From Calliphora vicina (Eukaryota > Arthropoda > Insecta > Diptera > Calliphoridae), in contig NC_088781.1 in NCBI RefSeq assembly GCF_958450345.1, forward strand, positions 46,673,357-46,737,356: a stretch of DNA of 64,000 nt, read 5' to 3'. The position numbers and the translations under genes are program-made. Under the pieces are notes generated by a model. That model had not been told where the DNA came from and did no database searches. It saw only the letters and a list, made by a program, of their open reading frames with translations. This document shows, in pieces, positions 11,362-24,300 of this stretch. Within the stretch, counting starts at the first letter, position 1, and every line of letters begins with the position of its first letter.

Positions 11362-11860
11362 AACTGTTTACCCAGGATTTGGCCCAATATTCACTCGAGT
11401 TCCAAACAACTGCTAATTAATTTTTGTATGAATCCAGGAGCCTATGTTAAAAAAATTATCAAAATTGGCTTAATAATTTGTATTTTCCCGATTTTATCCC
11501 CTTTTTGGTACCTTTTTTAATCCCCATTGCGCTTGTAAAATTTTACTCAAATAAAAATCTTCATCGTGGTGGGACTTCATAATAAAATATAAAATAAATA
11601 AAAAAAGTACCGAACTGTTTACCCAGGATTTGGCCCAATATTCACTCGAGTTCCAAACAACACCCTGTTATTTAATTTTTGTATGAATCCAGGAGTCAAT
11701 GTTAAAAAAAATTATCAAAATTGACTTAATAATTTCAAATAAAATGTATTTGCCCGATTTTATCCCCTTTTTGGTACCTTTTTTATCCCCAATGCGGCGG
11801 TAAAATTTTACTCAAATAAAAATCTGCATCGTGGTGGGAATTTATAATAAAATATTCGTA
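11362..11860. repeat. Tandem duplication, about 251-bp unit, two copies
   Basis: The sequence AACTGTTTACCCAGGATTTG begins at about 11362 and again at 11613. The two copies stay alignable through the gatttatcccctttttggta block and the atcgtggtggga block. The second copy is slightly diverged. It is linked to the preceding array through shared GTACC words. Confidence 0.85.
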
Positions 11861-12642
11861 TGACTATGTAAAATTATAGAAAAACATATTTTATGAAAAA
11901 GTACCAAAAATAAACACAATTTTTATCCCTTAAGGGTTCGAATTTCCCAAAAGTACCAAACTTATATTTTTTATTTTTTGATAAGTAAAGAATACGATTT
12001 AAAATTTGTCTCTATGTTTATTGGTTTAAAAGATACATATGGTGTCAAAAAAGTACCAAAATACAGTTTTTATCGGTTTTCTCCCCTAAAAGCTTCGAAT
12101 TTCGAAAAAGTACGAAATACCTGTCAGCTTATTTTTTAAATGGAGTAACATGCAATTTAACGTTTTTGTGTATCTTTATTAGTTTTGAAGATATAAGGTT
12201 ACCGAAATTACCCGTTTTTACCCTTTTTTATCCACTAAACGTTCGAATTTAAAAAAATCCCTTCTTATCGGATCGTTTTGGGGAGGGAGGAACCCACAGT
12301 TTCATGATTCTAGCTTCAGTCGTTTGGGCTGTATGATGATGAATCAGTCAGTCAGTGAGTCAGTAACGTTACTATTTTATATATTAAATTATGATATATT
12401 GGCAGTTCTTCTTTAATTCTGTTTACCAATCTCCTTTATTAATCGCAGAGTTATAATTATTTCTTTCTGTTGCTAATTTACATTAAGTACTATCCATTTA
12501 ATTAAGTACACCATTCCAAAACCAATTTAATTTCTGTAAAAATTTATGCAAAAACAACAAAACTTTTAAATACACACCACCAACCACTTCCTTCCATTTG
12601 AAAGCCACCAGAATTATCAATTATAAACCAAAGAAAAACAAA
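11861..12642. other. GTACC-rich tail, CAGT microsatellite, then unique DNA
   Basis: More AAAAGTACCAAA words lie at 11900-12110, with small TCAGTCAGTCAGTGAGTCAG repeats at about 12344-12363. A TTTCATGATTCTAG motif before them recurs inverted near 15945-15960 beside a tgactgattgatt run, hinting at a shared repeat family. No gene. Confidence 0.4.
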
Positions 12643-13642
12643 ATCAACGATGAAATTTGCAAAAAGCGAAAGCAAATATTTGTTTTCGAATATTTATTAA
12701 GTTAATATATGTTTTAACTTTGTGCTGCTCCAACACTGATTTGCACTCTTTCCAATTACTTTTTTTTTTTTTTTTGCTTTTGGTCTTAACAACATAAAGT
12801 ACCGGCTTAAGACAACAAAAACCAGCCAGCCAGCAAAAACTGTTTGCTCTTTTTTCTTTTCTGAACGCTGTTCTATTTTCTTTGGCAACAATGCTTAAAT
12901 AAATTAATTTACATTTTTTCTTATAACATAAAAAAAATACCAAGAAAAAAAAAGCATAAAACCTTAATGCATTAACATGATTTTAAGAAATTGTATGCAG
13001 CTGTTTGTTGCTACAAATTGCTAGCTGAAGCTGGAGTTTTCTTTAATTTTTTTGACTTCTTTTTGTAAAGTAAATATTAAACAAGTTATTTAACGAGAAG
13101 GGGGTGGAGTTTTTTTTTGTTTTTTTTGTTTTTCTTCTTACATATTATTCAGAATTGTGTTAAATTTTTTCTTCTTTTAAGTTTTATTCAATGTTTTTTT
13201 TTTAAGAGTTTTTGAATGTTTTTTTTAGGTTTACATTAAACTACTTTTGAAATATTTCTTAATGTTTTTCCTTTTCTTTTTAGTTTTTCTTTAACATTTC
13301 CGTTTTTTTCACTTTAAGTAATTTTCCGCTTTTAATTGTATTGCTGTGTGTTAGTAAGTATGAAAGCATGAGTGTGTGTAAATGTGCGTTACTTATTGCA
13401 CAAACAGTTTGTGCCAATTTTTGTGCATTTTCTTTGGTAAAAGTTTTTTTTTTTGCGCAGCCTTCATTATGTGTTAGAGGCTGGGAATTTTTAATTTTAT
13501 TTAAGCAACTGCTGTACGAGGCACAGTAAGGCAAAGAATCGAAATGTTTTCTATCTGAATCTTCCATTTCTAACTGGCTGACATGTAGGTTTACGCAAGT
13601 ATAGCGGAGGATTATAAGAGCTGAAAACAGATATTACTCTTA
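12643..13642. other. No gene seen; homopolymer-rich
   Basis: Poly-T and poly-A tracts dominate (for example 12761-12776 and 13110-13135). Open frames of 60-100 codons occur on both strands over the same bases, without motifs, and are best read as chance. Confidence 0.45.
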
Positions 13643-13889
13643 CACGGAGAATACAGATTCGTGATAGCAACCGAATTTGTTGCCAATCGAATGATTCTAC
13701 CTTAGTGACCGAATTTTACAGTTGTGGCTATAAAATTTTAGAAGTGGTAACAAAGGATTGGTTGCTTCAGCCAAAATTCTTTTTTATCAACTGACATTCT
13801 GTTAATAGAACCGAAAAATTCTATCTCTGCAACCGAATCATTCGATTGGCAACAAATTCGGTTGCTACTACGAATCTGTTTTCTCTGGT
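13643..13889. mobile_element. MITE with about 50-bp TIRs (247 bp)
   Basis: The left arm runs through ACAGATTCGTGATAGCAACC and onward to tcgaatgattc. The right arm is its inverted copy with few changes. TA lies outside both ends (13641-13642, 13890-13891), which fits a Tc1/mariner-derived MITE. A partial copy of the same family lies at 34066-34241. Confidence 0.85.
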
Positions 13890-13891
13890 TA

Positions 13892-14567
13892 GCTTCCTAA
13901 AAAAAAAAATTCTTAAAAAACATCTAATGTTTTTATATGCTTTTGAAAGACATCCGCACAATGATAACTTTAAAATGTAAAATGCCTAAAAAATACTAAT
14001 AGTGGTTTCCCTAGACCCCTCCGAATTTAACCCATTTTCTTACCGAAATTTTTCCCTAAAACCCGAAAGATAGGATTCAAAATAGTTTAAGATAATATGA
14101 TGTATAACAATTTATTTATATAATTATTTTAACAGCTCCGCACCAAATGTGGACTTCATGGGAAAAATTCTGTGTGGCAAACATAAACTCGTTTGCTAAA
14201 AATGGTTTTTCCGATCACACGAAAACAATTTTAAATCAATATTTTGTACGAGTCCAAAAATTTGTTCTTTAGTTTTAAAACTACAGAAATTTCGAATTTT
14301 ATCGATTTTTGGTCAGTCTAAAAGTCAAAAACAAATTCTACTTCCTGGAAATAAATGTTTTCACTACAGTTATTTCAACATAAAGAATTGTTCCTACTTT
14401 TGAAAGGGGTATTTTACAGGTTCTATCAAATTTAATGAATTTCATGTTGAAATTTCGAATTTAGTCTATTTTTATAAAATCCCAAAGCATTGAATCCTCA
14501 ACTGAATACAGTTTTAAAAAAGGTATATCAAATGTATATCCAATGAGAAAAATCCTAAATTTAAATT
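13892..14567. other. No gene seen
   Basis: AT-rich sequence without recognisable repeats or coding signals. Confidence 0.4.
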
Positions 14568-15541
14568 TTTATACCCTTCACCTTCGTGATAAGGGTATAC
14601 ATATATAAGTTTGTAATTTCCACAATATAATTTCCCGACCCTATAAAGTATATATATTCTGGATCCTCATAGATAGCGGAGTCGATTAAGCCATGTCCGT
14701 ATGTCTGTCCGTCTGTCTGTCCGTCTGTTGAAATCAATTTTCTGAAGACCTCAGATATCTTCGGGAAACAAATCTTCAATAATTCTGTCAGACATGCTTT
14801 CGAGAAGTTAACTATTTAAAATCAGCAAAATCGGTCCACAAATGGCTGAGATATGAGGAAAAAACCAGGACAACCTCGATTTTTTAACTATTTTTGACTT
14901 ATGTATATCTGAATTACTAAGTAATTAATATAGACAATAAGGATATCTAATGATAGATATTTTAAAGACCTTTGCAACAACGTATATAAGACCACTTGGA
15001 CCTACAAGGGGTCAAAATCGAAAAAATATTTTTTAACCCGAATTTTTTTTCACAAAAAAATAAAAAACAAAAAGTTTTTTTGTATAATTTAAAAAAAAAA
15101 ATGTTAAATAACAATTCGAAACAAAAAAATTTCCAAAAAATTAGAAAAAGCAACTTTGGAAAAAAATAGTTTTCTTTACCTAAAAATATTTTAAATTTGT
15201 ATTTTGAAGTATAATTTGGTGAAGGGTATATAAGACCGTCTTAGTATAAGACTACCGTCTTATACTAAGACGGTAGTCTTATACTAAGACGGTAGTCTTA
15301 TACTAAGACGGTAGTCTTATACTAAGACGGTAGTCTTATACTAAGACGGTAGTCTTATACTAAGACGGTAGTCTTATACTAAGACGGTAGTCTTATACTA
15401 AGACGGTAGTCTTATACTAAGACGGTAGTCTTATACTAAGACGGTAGTCTTATACTAAGACGGTAGTCTTATACTAAGACGGTAGTCTTATACTAAGACG
15501 GTCGTCTTATACGCACATCCGAATATAGCCCTCTTACTTGT
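14568..15541. repeat. Dispersed GTCY-type repeat, copy C (nearly full length)
   Basis: It begins TATACCCTTCACC and has the inverted partner GGTGAAGGGTATA at 15219-15231. It then ends with CCGAATATAGCCCTCTTACTTGTT-like sequence (15517-15541). It carries CTGTCCGTCTGTCTGTCCG at 14705-14723 and aligns with copies A and B. Between the inverted partner and the true end lies a 19-bp minisatellite. No coding capacity. Confidence 0.8.
15231..15511. repeat. 19-bp minisatellite, about 14-15 copies, hairpin-forming
   Basis: The unit TAAGACGGTAGTCTTATAC is repeated with almost no divergence. Each unit can fold because TAAGAC pairs with GTCTTA across a GGTA loop. The array opens with an inverted half unit, so TACCGTCTTA-TAC-TAAGACGGTA forms a 10-bp-arm palindrome at about 15252-15274. 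It lies inside the 3' end of the dispersed repeat and probably grew from that terminus. Confidence 0.95.
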
Positions 15542-15544
15542 TCT

Positions 15545-16286
15545 TGATGTTTTTCCAATTATTAGATTATATTTATAAAAAGAACAAGCAGCATTCCAAA
15601 TAAGTTTTACTCTGTACCTACTGTGCATATTAAAATTTTTATTTTTTTTAGAACAAATGCGTTAACGCTTTAATTATTACAAAAGAAAAAATATTATTGT
15701 ATTCATAGCGGGCTAGTTTTAATGAATTTGTTTCCACATACCCTACTTTATAGTTTTTAGGTTTGCCATGTCATTTGTAATTCCAGAAATTTAATATGGA
15801 AGCCTATAAAGTAAACAGAATCCTTGAAGTCAAATTAACAATATCAATGTAAACGTTATTTTCATCTGCTCCTGTAGGTTATCCAAAGCATTTTCACAAA
15901 CACAACTGTGACTGATTGATTTGCCCTAGTCCAACCCATCATCGATCTAGAATCATGAAATTTAGACTAGAAAAACATGACAAAGGAGGTGATTTAAGGG
16001 CTGACTAATGAATACCGAACTAAAAGAAAAACGTTCTAAAGATGATAGTCATTAGTTATATTTTGGGAATCGGCATTTGGAAACAGTTGGCTGCCCAACG
16101 CGAGGGAAACCAAATATCTTGGCTTATTTCTAGACTGTAAGATCTAGTAAAAATGTAATGCTGAAAGTCGAATGCTAAGGGCACTATGTGTCTTTTATAC
16201 TTTTGAGAAAATCTGGGAAGAGATGATTTCTTGTTCGATAGAACTTGAAATTATGAAAGATAACACAAAAAAGTAAATTTTAATCA
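15545..16286. other. No gene seen
   Basis: AT-rich, unique-looking DNA. Near 15905-15970 it has weak inverted similarity to 12297-12363 (CATGATTCTAG and the CAGTCA words). Confidence 0.4.
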
Positions 16287-16571
16287 AACGATTTTTTTAA
16301 TTCGATAGATCAATACGTGGCATTAACATTCCATAATGATTTAGGCATATAGCCGCTGCGGCTGTTCTTGACGAAGCGCATTCTGGACGTCCACCCTTTT
16401 GAGCATTGCTGGCCGTATTTCACGAATAACACTAACAATGTTGGCCACCAAGGCGTCAATTAATGCTGGTTTATCAGCATTAAAATCGGTAGGTATCAAA
16501 AAGCACGAGCTTGGAGGCCACGTGTCAGTTTCATTTCTCGAACTCAATTTATTGCCAAATTTTGATTCCAA
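16287..16571 (-). pseudogene. Mariner-like (IS630/Tc1 superfamily) transposase C-terminal fragment
   Basis: Read on the minus strand, the frame contains FGNKLSSRNETDTWPPSSC then LIPTDF, corresponding to the ISRNGDVNWPPRSC-DLTPLDF block around the third catalytic residue in a widespread insect mariner-like family. KPALIDALVANIVSVIREI and RPAMLKRV follow, the usual C-terminal helices. About eight residues of the FLWGYVK-type segment are deleted, and the frame stops at about 16341. The fragment faces a second one on the plus strand. The family match rests on my recognition of motifs, not on a search. Confidence 0.75.
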
Positions 16572-16649
16572 TAAAATATCTCACCCACATCATACATATT
16601 CTCAAAGAAAAAATCATTGATGATAGCGCGGTAGAGATCTTCATTGACC

Positions 16650-16936
16650 CTAACGTAAATTCCGGCTTCATTTTTGAAGAAATAAGGGCGAAAATTAGTC
16701 ATCGATTCGCACAAATTATAGGCGACTCTTTTATAGCAAAATTGTGTTCATCGCTGATCAAACAAAATTCTCAAATTTGGAACGCTACCAATAGACATGA
16801 GATCCAAAAGCATCCTGAATTAAGTTATTACTTGGTGTGTATTGGTTCATTTTTTAAGTCTCAGGTCTATGCAAATAAACCACAAACGAAAGCGGCTCTC
16901 AAGGCCAACATAACAAATGACATATGTTTTATTTAA
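16650..16936 (+). pseudogene. Mariner-like transposase fragment with internal deletion
   Basis: The frame reads LIKQNSQIWNATNRHEIQKH at about 16754-16813, matching the KQNCRIWG-ENP region just after the first catalytic residue in the same family. It then jumps directly to SFFKSQVYANKPQTKAALKA, which belongs downstream of the third catalytic residue. The whole second catalytic block is therefore missing, and the frame ends at 16936. The two fragments point at each other and are not parts of one copy, since their C-terminal helices overlap. Confidence 0.72.
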
Positions 16937-16939
16937 ATT

Positions 16940-18284
16940 TAAAGATAGGAAGCGCTTAATGAAATATCCTTTATTAATTCTTAAACTTCAAATTTTTTCT
17001 CACATTTTAAACATTTGCTTATAGCTAAAACTATTAAGATACACAAATTTGAGTCTGTATACTCAAAATTCTTAAATTTTTCTTACTTAGCTGAAAGGTA
17101 TACACAATTCGGCACTGCTGATTATAGTTTTTTAATATGCGTTTATGCAAGTTTAATTTTTTGCTTTCCTACCAAAGTTTAATGTCAAGTTTTTTCTTGC
17201 ATTTAGTTTTATAAACGCACAAGTGTTGAAAAGTTAAGGTTTTGAAAAAAAAAAATCAAATTTGCTGCAGTGCATAAAAGGAAGTATTTAAAAAAACCTC
17301 TTTTAATATTCAAGTTCCTTTTAATGCTTAAGTTTTATATGAAATAGCAAAGTGAATTAAAGTAGTATTCATGATACTACACTACAAGATTTTTTTCAAA
17401 TAATAAAGCATAACATTCATTGAAGGCTTCTTTAAAGTAAATTAATAAATGCTAAGGCGTATGATATATATTTAATTCAAATATTATATAATTATTAATC
17501 ATACTTTTACATAGTGATGTAAAAAAATTTAGTGGCGTATACTTAATATTTAATTCAAGTGTGTATTAAATATTAATCATACTTTTAAACTATTCTACAG
17601 CTAAATTATATTGTAGTAAAAATTTTTAATTCTTTTAATGATTCAATAATTTAAACTATAGTTGCAACCAAACAATTTAGTACATTTTAGTAATTAAAAT
17701 AAACCGTTCGTTCACATACTTTCATTCTGAAAATTCAACAAAATACTATAAAAAAATACCATCACACGCCGTTTTGTTTTTTCGTGATTTATAATTTTTT
17801 AATTACCAAAAGTGAATTAAAAACCCAAAAACATCTGTTACTCAATTTAATTACATAAATATTTATTTGAAATACATTCTGTTTTGTGTTTATTTTAAAA
17901 ATTTGTTCATCCAATTAATTTGCTGTTTTTTTTTTTTGACGGGTTTAGCCTAACAACGTGTTGGCATATAACTTAAATTAAAAAAAACAGCAACAACAAT
18001 ATGTAAATCTAACACGTTCTAATTTTGTTTTCATAATAATTTAAAAAGCCCAGCAGAGAAAAACGAGTGCTTTATTAATTTTTAAATTACTAACAATTTA
18101 AAAGTAAATAAACATGAAACTTGGAAGTAAACGAGAGTTCTATGAAATATTTTCTTTTATTAGAACTTTTCTAAGTACATTTTTAGAATGGAAATGAATA
18201 AAGCAAAGGAAACTGTTTTATGAAAATTAAACTTATGCATGTGTATAGAAAACAATCTAAAAATGCAAGCTCAGCTGAAGCAGA
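16940..18284. other. No gene seen; AT-rich
   Basis: Long A/T runs and short frames without motifs. No transposon ends were found until 18287. Confidence 0.45.
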
Positions 18285-18286
18285 TG

Positions 18287-18307
18287 CACAGTGGCATGAA
18301 AAGAATT
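18287..18307 (+). repeat. Solo terminus of CACAGTGG element family
   Basis: GATGCACAGTGGCATGA at 18283-18299 is 16 of 17 identical to 56383-56399, the left end of a 2.2-kb element. Only about 20 bp are recognisable before the satellite starts, and no matching right end is seen after the array. Confidence 0.55.
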
Positions 18308-21300
18308 AGAACTAGAACAGAACCGAACTAGAACAGAACTAGAACAGAACTAGAACAGAACTAGAACAGAACTAGAACAGAACTAGAACAGAACTAGAAC
18401 AGAAATAGAACAGAAATAGAACAGAAATAGAACAGAACTAGAACAGAACTAGAACAGAACTAGAACAGAACTAGAACAGAACTAGAACAGAACTAGAACA
18501 GAACTAGAACAGAACTAGAACAGAACTAGAACAGAACTAGAACAGAACTAGAACAGAACTAGAACAGAACTAGAACAGAACTAGAACAGAACTAGAACAG
18601 AACTAGAACAGAACTAGAACAGAACTAGAACAGAACTAGAACAGAACTAGAACAGAACTAGAACAGAACTAGAACAGAACTAGAACAGAACTAGAACAGA
18701 ACTAGAACAGAACTAGAACAGAACTAGAACAGAACTAGAACAGAACTAGAACAGAACTAGAACAGAACTAGAACAGAACTAGAACAGAACTAGAACAGAA
18801 CTAGAACAGAACTAGAACAGAACTAGAACAGAACTAGAACAGAACTAGAACAGAACTAGAACAGAACTAGAACAGAACTAGAACAGAACTAGAACAGAAC
18901 TAGAACAGAACTAGAACAGAACTAGAACAGAACTAGAACAGAACTAGAACAGAACTAGAACAGAACTAGAACAGAACTAGAACAGAACTAGAACAGAACA
19001 GAACTAGAACAGAACTAGAACAGAACTAGAACAGAACTAGAACAGAACTAGAACAGAACTAGAACAGAACTAGAACAGAACTAGAACAGAACTAGAACAG
19101 AACTAGAACAGAACTAGAACAGAACTAGAACAGAACTAGAACAGAACTAGAACAGAACTAGAACAGAACTAGAACAGAACTAGAACAGAACTAGAACAGA
19201 ACTAGAACAGAACTAGAACAGAACTAGAACAGAACTAGAACAGAACTAGAACAGAACTAGAACAGAACTAGAACAGAACTAGAACAGAACTAGAACAGAA
19301 CTAGAACAGAACTAGAACAGAACTAGAACAGAACTAGAACAGAACTAGAACAGAACTAGAACAGAACTAGAACAGAACTAGAACAGAACTAGAACAGAAC
19401 TAGAACAGAACAGAACTAGAACAGAACTAGAACAGAACTAGAACAGAACTAGAACAGAACTAGAACAGAACTAGAACAGAACTAGAACAGAACTAGAACA
19501 GAACTAGAACAGAACTAGAACAGAACTAGAACAGAACTAGAACAGAACTAGAACAGAACTAGAACAGAACTAGAACAGAACTAGAACAGAACTAGAACAG
19601 AACTAGAACAGAACTAGAACAGAACTAGAACAGAACTAGAACAGAACTAGAACAGAACTAGAACAGAACTAGAACAGAACTAGAACAGAACTAGAACAGA
19701 ACTAGAACAGAACTAGAACAGAACTAGAACAGAACTAGAACAGAACTAGAACAGAACTAGAACAGAACTAGAACAGAACTAGAACAGAACTAGAACAGAA
19801 CTAGAACAGAACTAGAACAGAACTAGAACAGAACTAGAACAGAACTAGAACAGAACTAGAACAGAACTAGAACAGAACTAGAACAGAACTAGAACAGAAC
19901 TAGAACAGAACTAGAACAGAACTAGAACAGAACTAGAACAGAACTAGAACAGAACTAGAACAGAACTAGAACAGAACTAGAACAGAACTAGAACAGAACT
20001 AGAACAGAACTAGAACAGAACTAGAACAGAACTAGAACAGAACTAGAACAGAACTAGAACAGAACTAGAACAGAACTAGAACAGAACTAGAACAGAACTA
20101 GAACAGAACTAGAACAGAACTAGAACAGAACTAGAACAGAACTAGAACAGAACTAGAACAGAACTAGAACAGAACTAGAACAGAACTAGAACAGAACTAG
20201 AACAGAACTAGAACAGAACTAGAACAGAACTAGAACAGAACTAGAACAGAACTAGAACAGAACTAGAACAGAACTAGAACAGAACTAGAACAGAACTAGA
20301 ACAGAACTAGAACAGAACTAGAACAGAACTAGAACAGAACTAGAACAGAACTAGAACAGAACTAGAACAGAACTAGAACAGAACTAGAACAGAACTAGAA
20401 CAGAACTAGAACAGAACTAGAACAGAACTAGAACAGAACTAGAACAGAACTAGAACAGAACTAGAACAGAACTAGAACAGAACTAGAACAGAACTAGAAC
20501 AGAACTAGAACAGAACTAGAACAGAACTAGAACAGAACTAGAACAGAACTAGAACAGAACTAGAACAGAACTAGAACAGAACTAGAACAGAACTAGAACA
20601 GAACTAGAACAGAACTAGAACAGAACTAGAACAGAACTAGAACAGAACTAGAACAGAACTAGAACAGAACTAGAACAGAACTAGAACAGAACTAGAACAG
20701 AACTAGAACAGAACTAGAACAGAACTAGAACAGAACTAGAACAGAACTAGAACAGAACTAGAACAGAACTAGAACAGAACTAGAACAGAACTAGAACAGA
20801 ACTAGAACAGAACTAGAACAGAACTAGAACAGAACTAGAACAGAACTAGAACAGAACTAGAACAGAACTAGAACAGAACTAGAACAGAACTAGAACAGAA
20901 CTAGAACAGAACTAGAACAGAACTAGAACAGAACTAGAACAGAACTAGAACAGAACTAGAACAGAACTAGAACAGAACTAGAACAGAACTAGAACAGAAC
21001 TAGAACAGAACTAGAACAGAACTAGAACAGAACTAGAACAGAACTAGAACAGAACTAGAACAGAACTAGAACAGAACTAGAACAGAACTAGAACAGAACT
21101 AGAACAGAACTAGAACAGAACTAGAACAGAACTAGAACAGAACTAGAACAGAACTAGAACAGAACTAGAACAGAACTAGAACAGAACTAGAACAGAACTA
21201 GAACAGAACTAGAACAGAACTAGAACAGAACTAGAACAGAACTAGAACAGAACTAGAACAGAACTAGAACAGAACTAGAACAGAACTAGAACAGAACTAG

Positions 21301-24300
21301 AACAGAACTAGAACAGAACTAGAACAGAACTAGAACAGAACTAGAACAGAACTAGAACAGAACTAGAACAGAACTAGAACAGAACTAGAACAGAACTAGA
21401 ACAGAACTAGAACAGAACTAGAACAGAACTAGAACAGAACTAGAACAGAACTAGAACAGAACTAGAACAGAACTAGAACAGAACTAGAACAGAACTAGAA
21501 CAGAACTAGAACAGAACTAGAACAGAACTAGAACAGAACTAGAACAGAACTAGAACAGAACTAGAACAGAACTAGAACAGAACTAGAACAGAACTAGAAC
21601 AGAACTAGAACAGAACTAGAACAGAACTAGAACAGAACTAGAACAGAACTAGAACAGAACTAGAACAGAACTAGAACAGAACTAGAACAGAACTAGAACA
21701 GAACTAGAACAGAACTAGAACAGAACTAGAACAGAACTAGAACAGAACTAGAACAGAACTAGAACAGAACTAGAACAGAACTAGAACAGAACTAGAACAG
21801 AACTAGAACAGAACTAGAACAGAACTAGAACAGAACTAGAACAGAACTAGAACAGAACTAGAACAGAACTAGAACAGAACTAGAACAGAACTAGAACAGA
21901 ACTAGAACAGAACTAGAACAGAACTAGAACAGAACTAGAACAGAACTAGAACAGAACTAGAACAGAACTAGAACAGAACTAGAACAGAACTAGAACAGAA
22001 CTAGAACAGAACTAGAACAGAACTAGAACAGAACTAGAACAGAACTAGAACAGAACTAGAACAGAACTAGAACAGAACTAGAACAGAACTAGAACAGAAC
22101 TAGAACAGAACTAGAACAGAACTAGAACAGAACTAGAACAGAACTAGAACAGAACTAGAACAGAACTAGAACAGAACTAGAACAGAACTAGAACAGAACT
22201 AGAACAGAACTAGAACAGAACTAGAACAGAACTAGAACAGAACTAGAACAGAACTAGAACAGAACTAGAACAGAACTAGAACAGAACTAGAACAGAACTA
22301 GAACAGAACTAGAACAGAACTAGAACAGAACTAGAACAGAACTAGAACAGAACTAGAACAGAACTAGAACAGAACTAGAACAGAACTAGAACAGAACTAG
22401 AACAGAACTAGAACAGAACTAGAACAGAACTAGAACAGAACTAGAACAGAACTAGAACAGAACTAGAACAGAACTAGAACAGAACTAGAACAGAACTAGA
22501 ACAGAACTAGAACAGAACTAGAACAGAACTAGAACAGAACTAGAACAGAACTAGAACAGAACTAGAACAGAACTAGAACAGAACTAGAACAGAACTAGAA
22601 CAGAACTAGAACAGAACTAGAACAGAACTAGAACAGAACAGAACTAGAACAGAACAGAACTAGAACAGAACTAGAACAGAACTAGAACAGAACTAGAACA
22701 GAACTAGAACAGAACTAGAACAGAACTAGAACAGAACTAGAACAGAACTAGAACAGAACTAGAACAGAACTAGAACAGAACTAGAACAGAACTAGAACAG
22801 AACTAGAACAGAACTAGAACAGAACTAGAACAGAACTAGAACAGAACTAGAACAGAACTAGAACAGAACTAGAACAGAACTAGAACAGAACTAGAACAGA
22901 ACTAGAACAGAACTAGAACAGAACTAGAACAGAACTAGAACAGAACTAGAACAGAACTAGAACAGAACTAGAACAGAACTAGAACTAGAACAGAACTAGA
23001 ACAGAACTAGAACAGAACTAGAACAGAACTAGAACAGAACTAGAACAGAACTAGAACAGAACTAGAACAGAACTAGAACAGAACTAGAACAGAACAGAAC
23101 AGAACTAGAACAGAACAGAACAGAACAGAACAGAACAGAACAGAACTAGAACTAGAACAGAACAGAACTAGAACTAGAACAGAACTAGAACAGAACTAGA
23201 ACAGAACTAGAACAGAACTAGAACAGAACTAGAACAGAACTAGAACAGAACTAGAACAGAACTAGAACAGAACTAGAACAGAACTAGAACAGAACTAGAA
23301 CAGAACTAGAACAGAACTAGAACAGAACTAGAACAGAACTAGAACAGAACTAGAACAGAACTAGAACAGAACTAGAACAGAACTAGAACAGAACTAGAAC
23401 AGAACTAGAACAGAACTAGAACAGAACTAGAACAGAACTAGAACAGAACTAGAACAGAACTAGAACAGAACTAGAACAGAACTAGAACAGAACTAGAACA
23501 GAACTAGAACAGAACTAGAACAGAACTAGAACAGAACTAGAACAGAACTAGAACAGAACTAGAACAGAACTAGAACAGAACTAGAACAGAACTAGAACAG
23601 AACTAGAACAGAACTAGAACAGAACTAGAACAGAACTAGAACAGAACTAGAACAGAACTAGAACTAGAACAGAACTAGAACAGAACTAGAACAGAACTAG
23701 AACAGAACTAGAACAGAACTAGAACAGAACTAGAACAGAACTAGAACAGAACTAGAACAGAACTAGAACAGAACAGAACAGAACTAGAACAGAACAGAAC
23801 AGAACAGAACAGAACAGAACAGAACTAGAACTAGAACAGAACAGAACTAGAACTAGAACAGAACTAGAACAGAACTAGAACAGAACTAGAACAGAACTAG
23901 AACAGAACTAGAACAGAACTAGAACAGAACTAGAACAGAACTAGAACAGAACTAGAACAGAACTAGAACAGAACTAGAACAGAACTAGAACAGAACTAGA
24001 ACAGAACTAGAACAGAACTAGAACAGAACTAGAACAGAACTAGAACAGAACTAGAACAGAACTAGAACAGAACTAGAACAGAACTAGAACAGAACTAGAA
24101 CAGAACTAGAACAGAACTAGAACAGAACTAGAACAGAACTAGAACAGAACTAGAACAGAACTAGAACAGAACTAGAACAGAACTAGAACAGAACTAGAAC
24201 AGAACTAGAACAGAACTAGAACAGAACTAGAACAGAACTAGAACAGAACTAGAACAGAACTAGAACAGAACTAGAACAGAACTAGAACAGAACTAGAACA

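Noticed and set aside
13280..13567. 95-codon minus-strand frame with a Cys/Ser-rich start
   Set aside because: A second frame on the opposite strand covers the same bases. No domain, and poly-T tracts explain the lysine runs.
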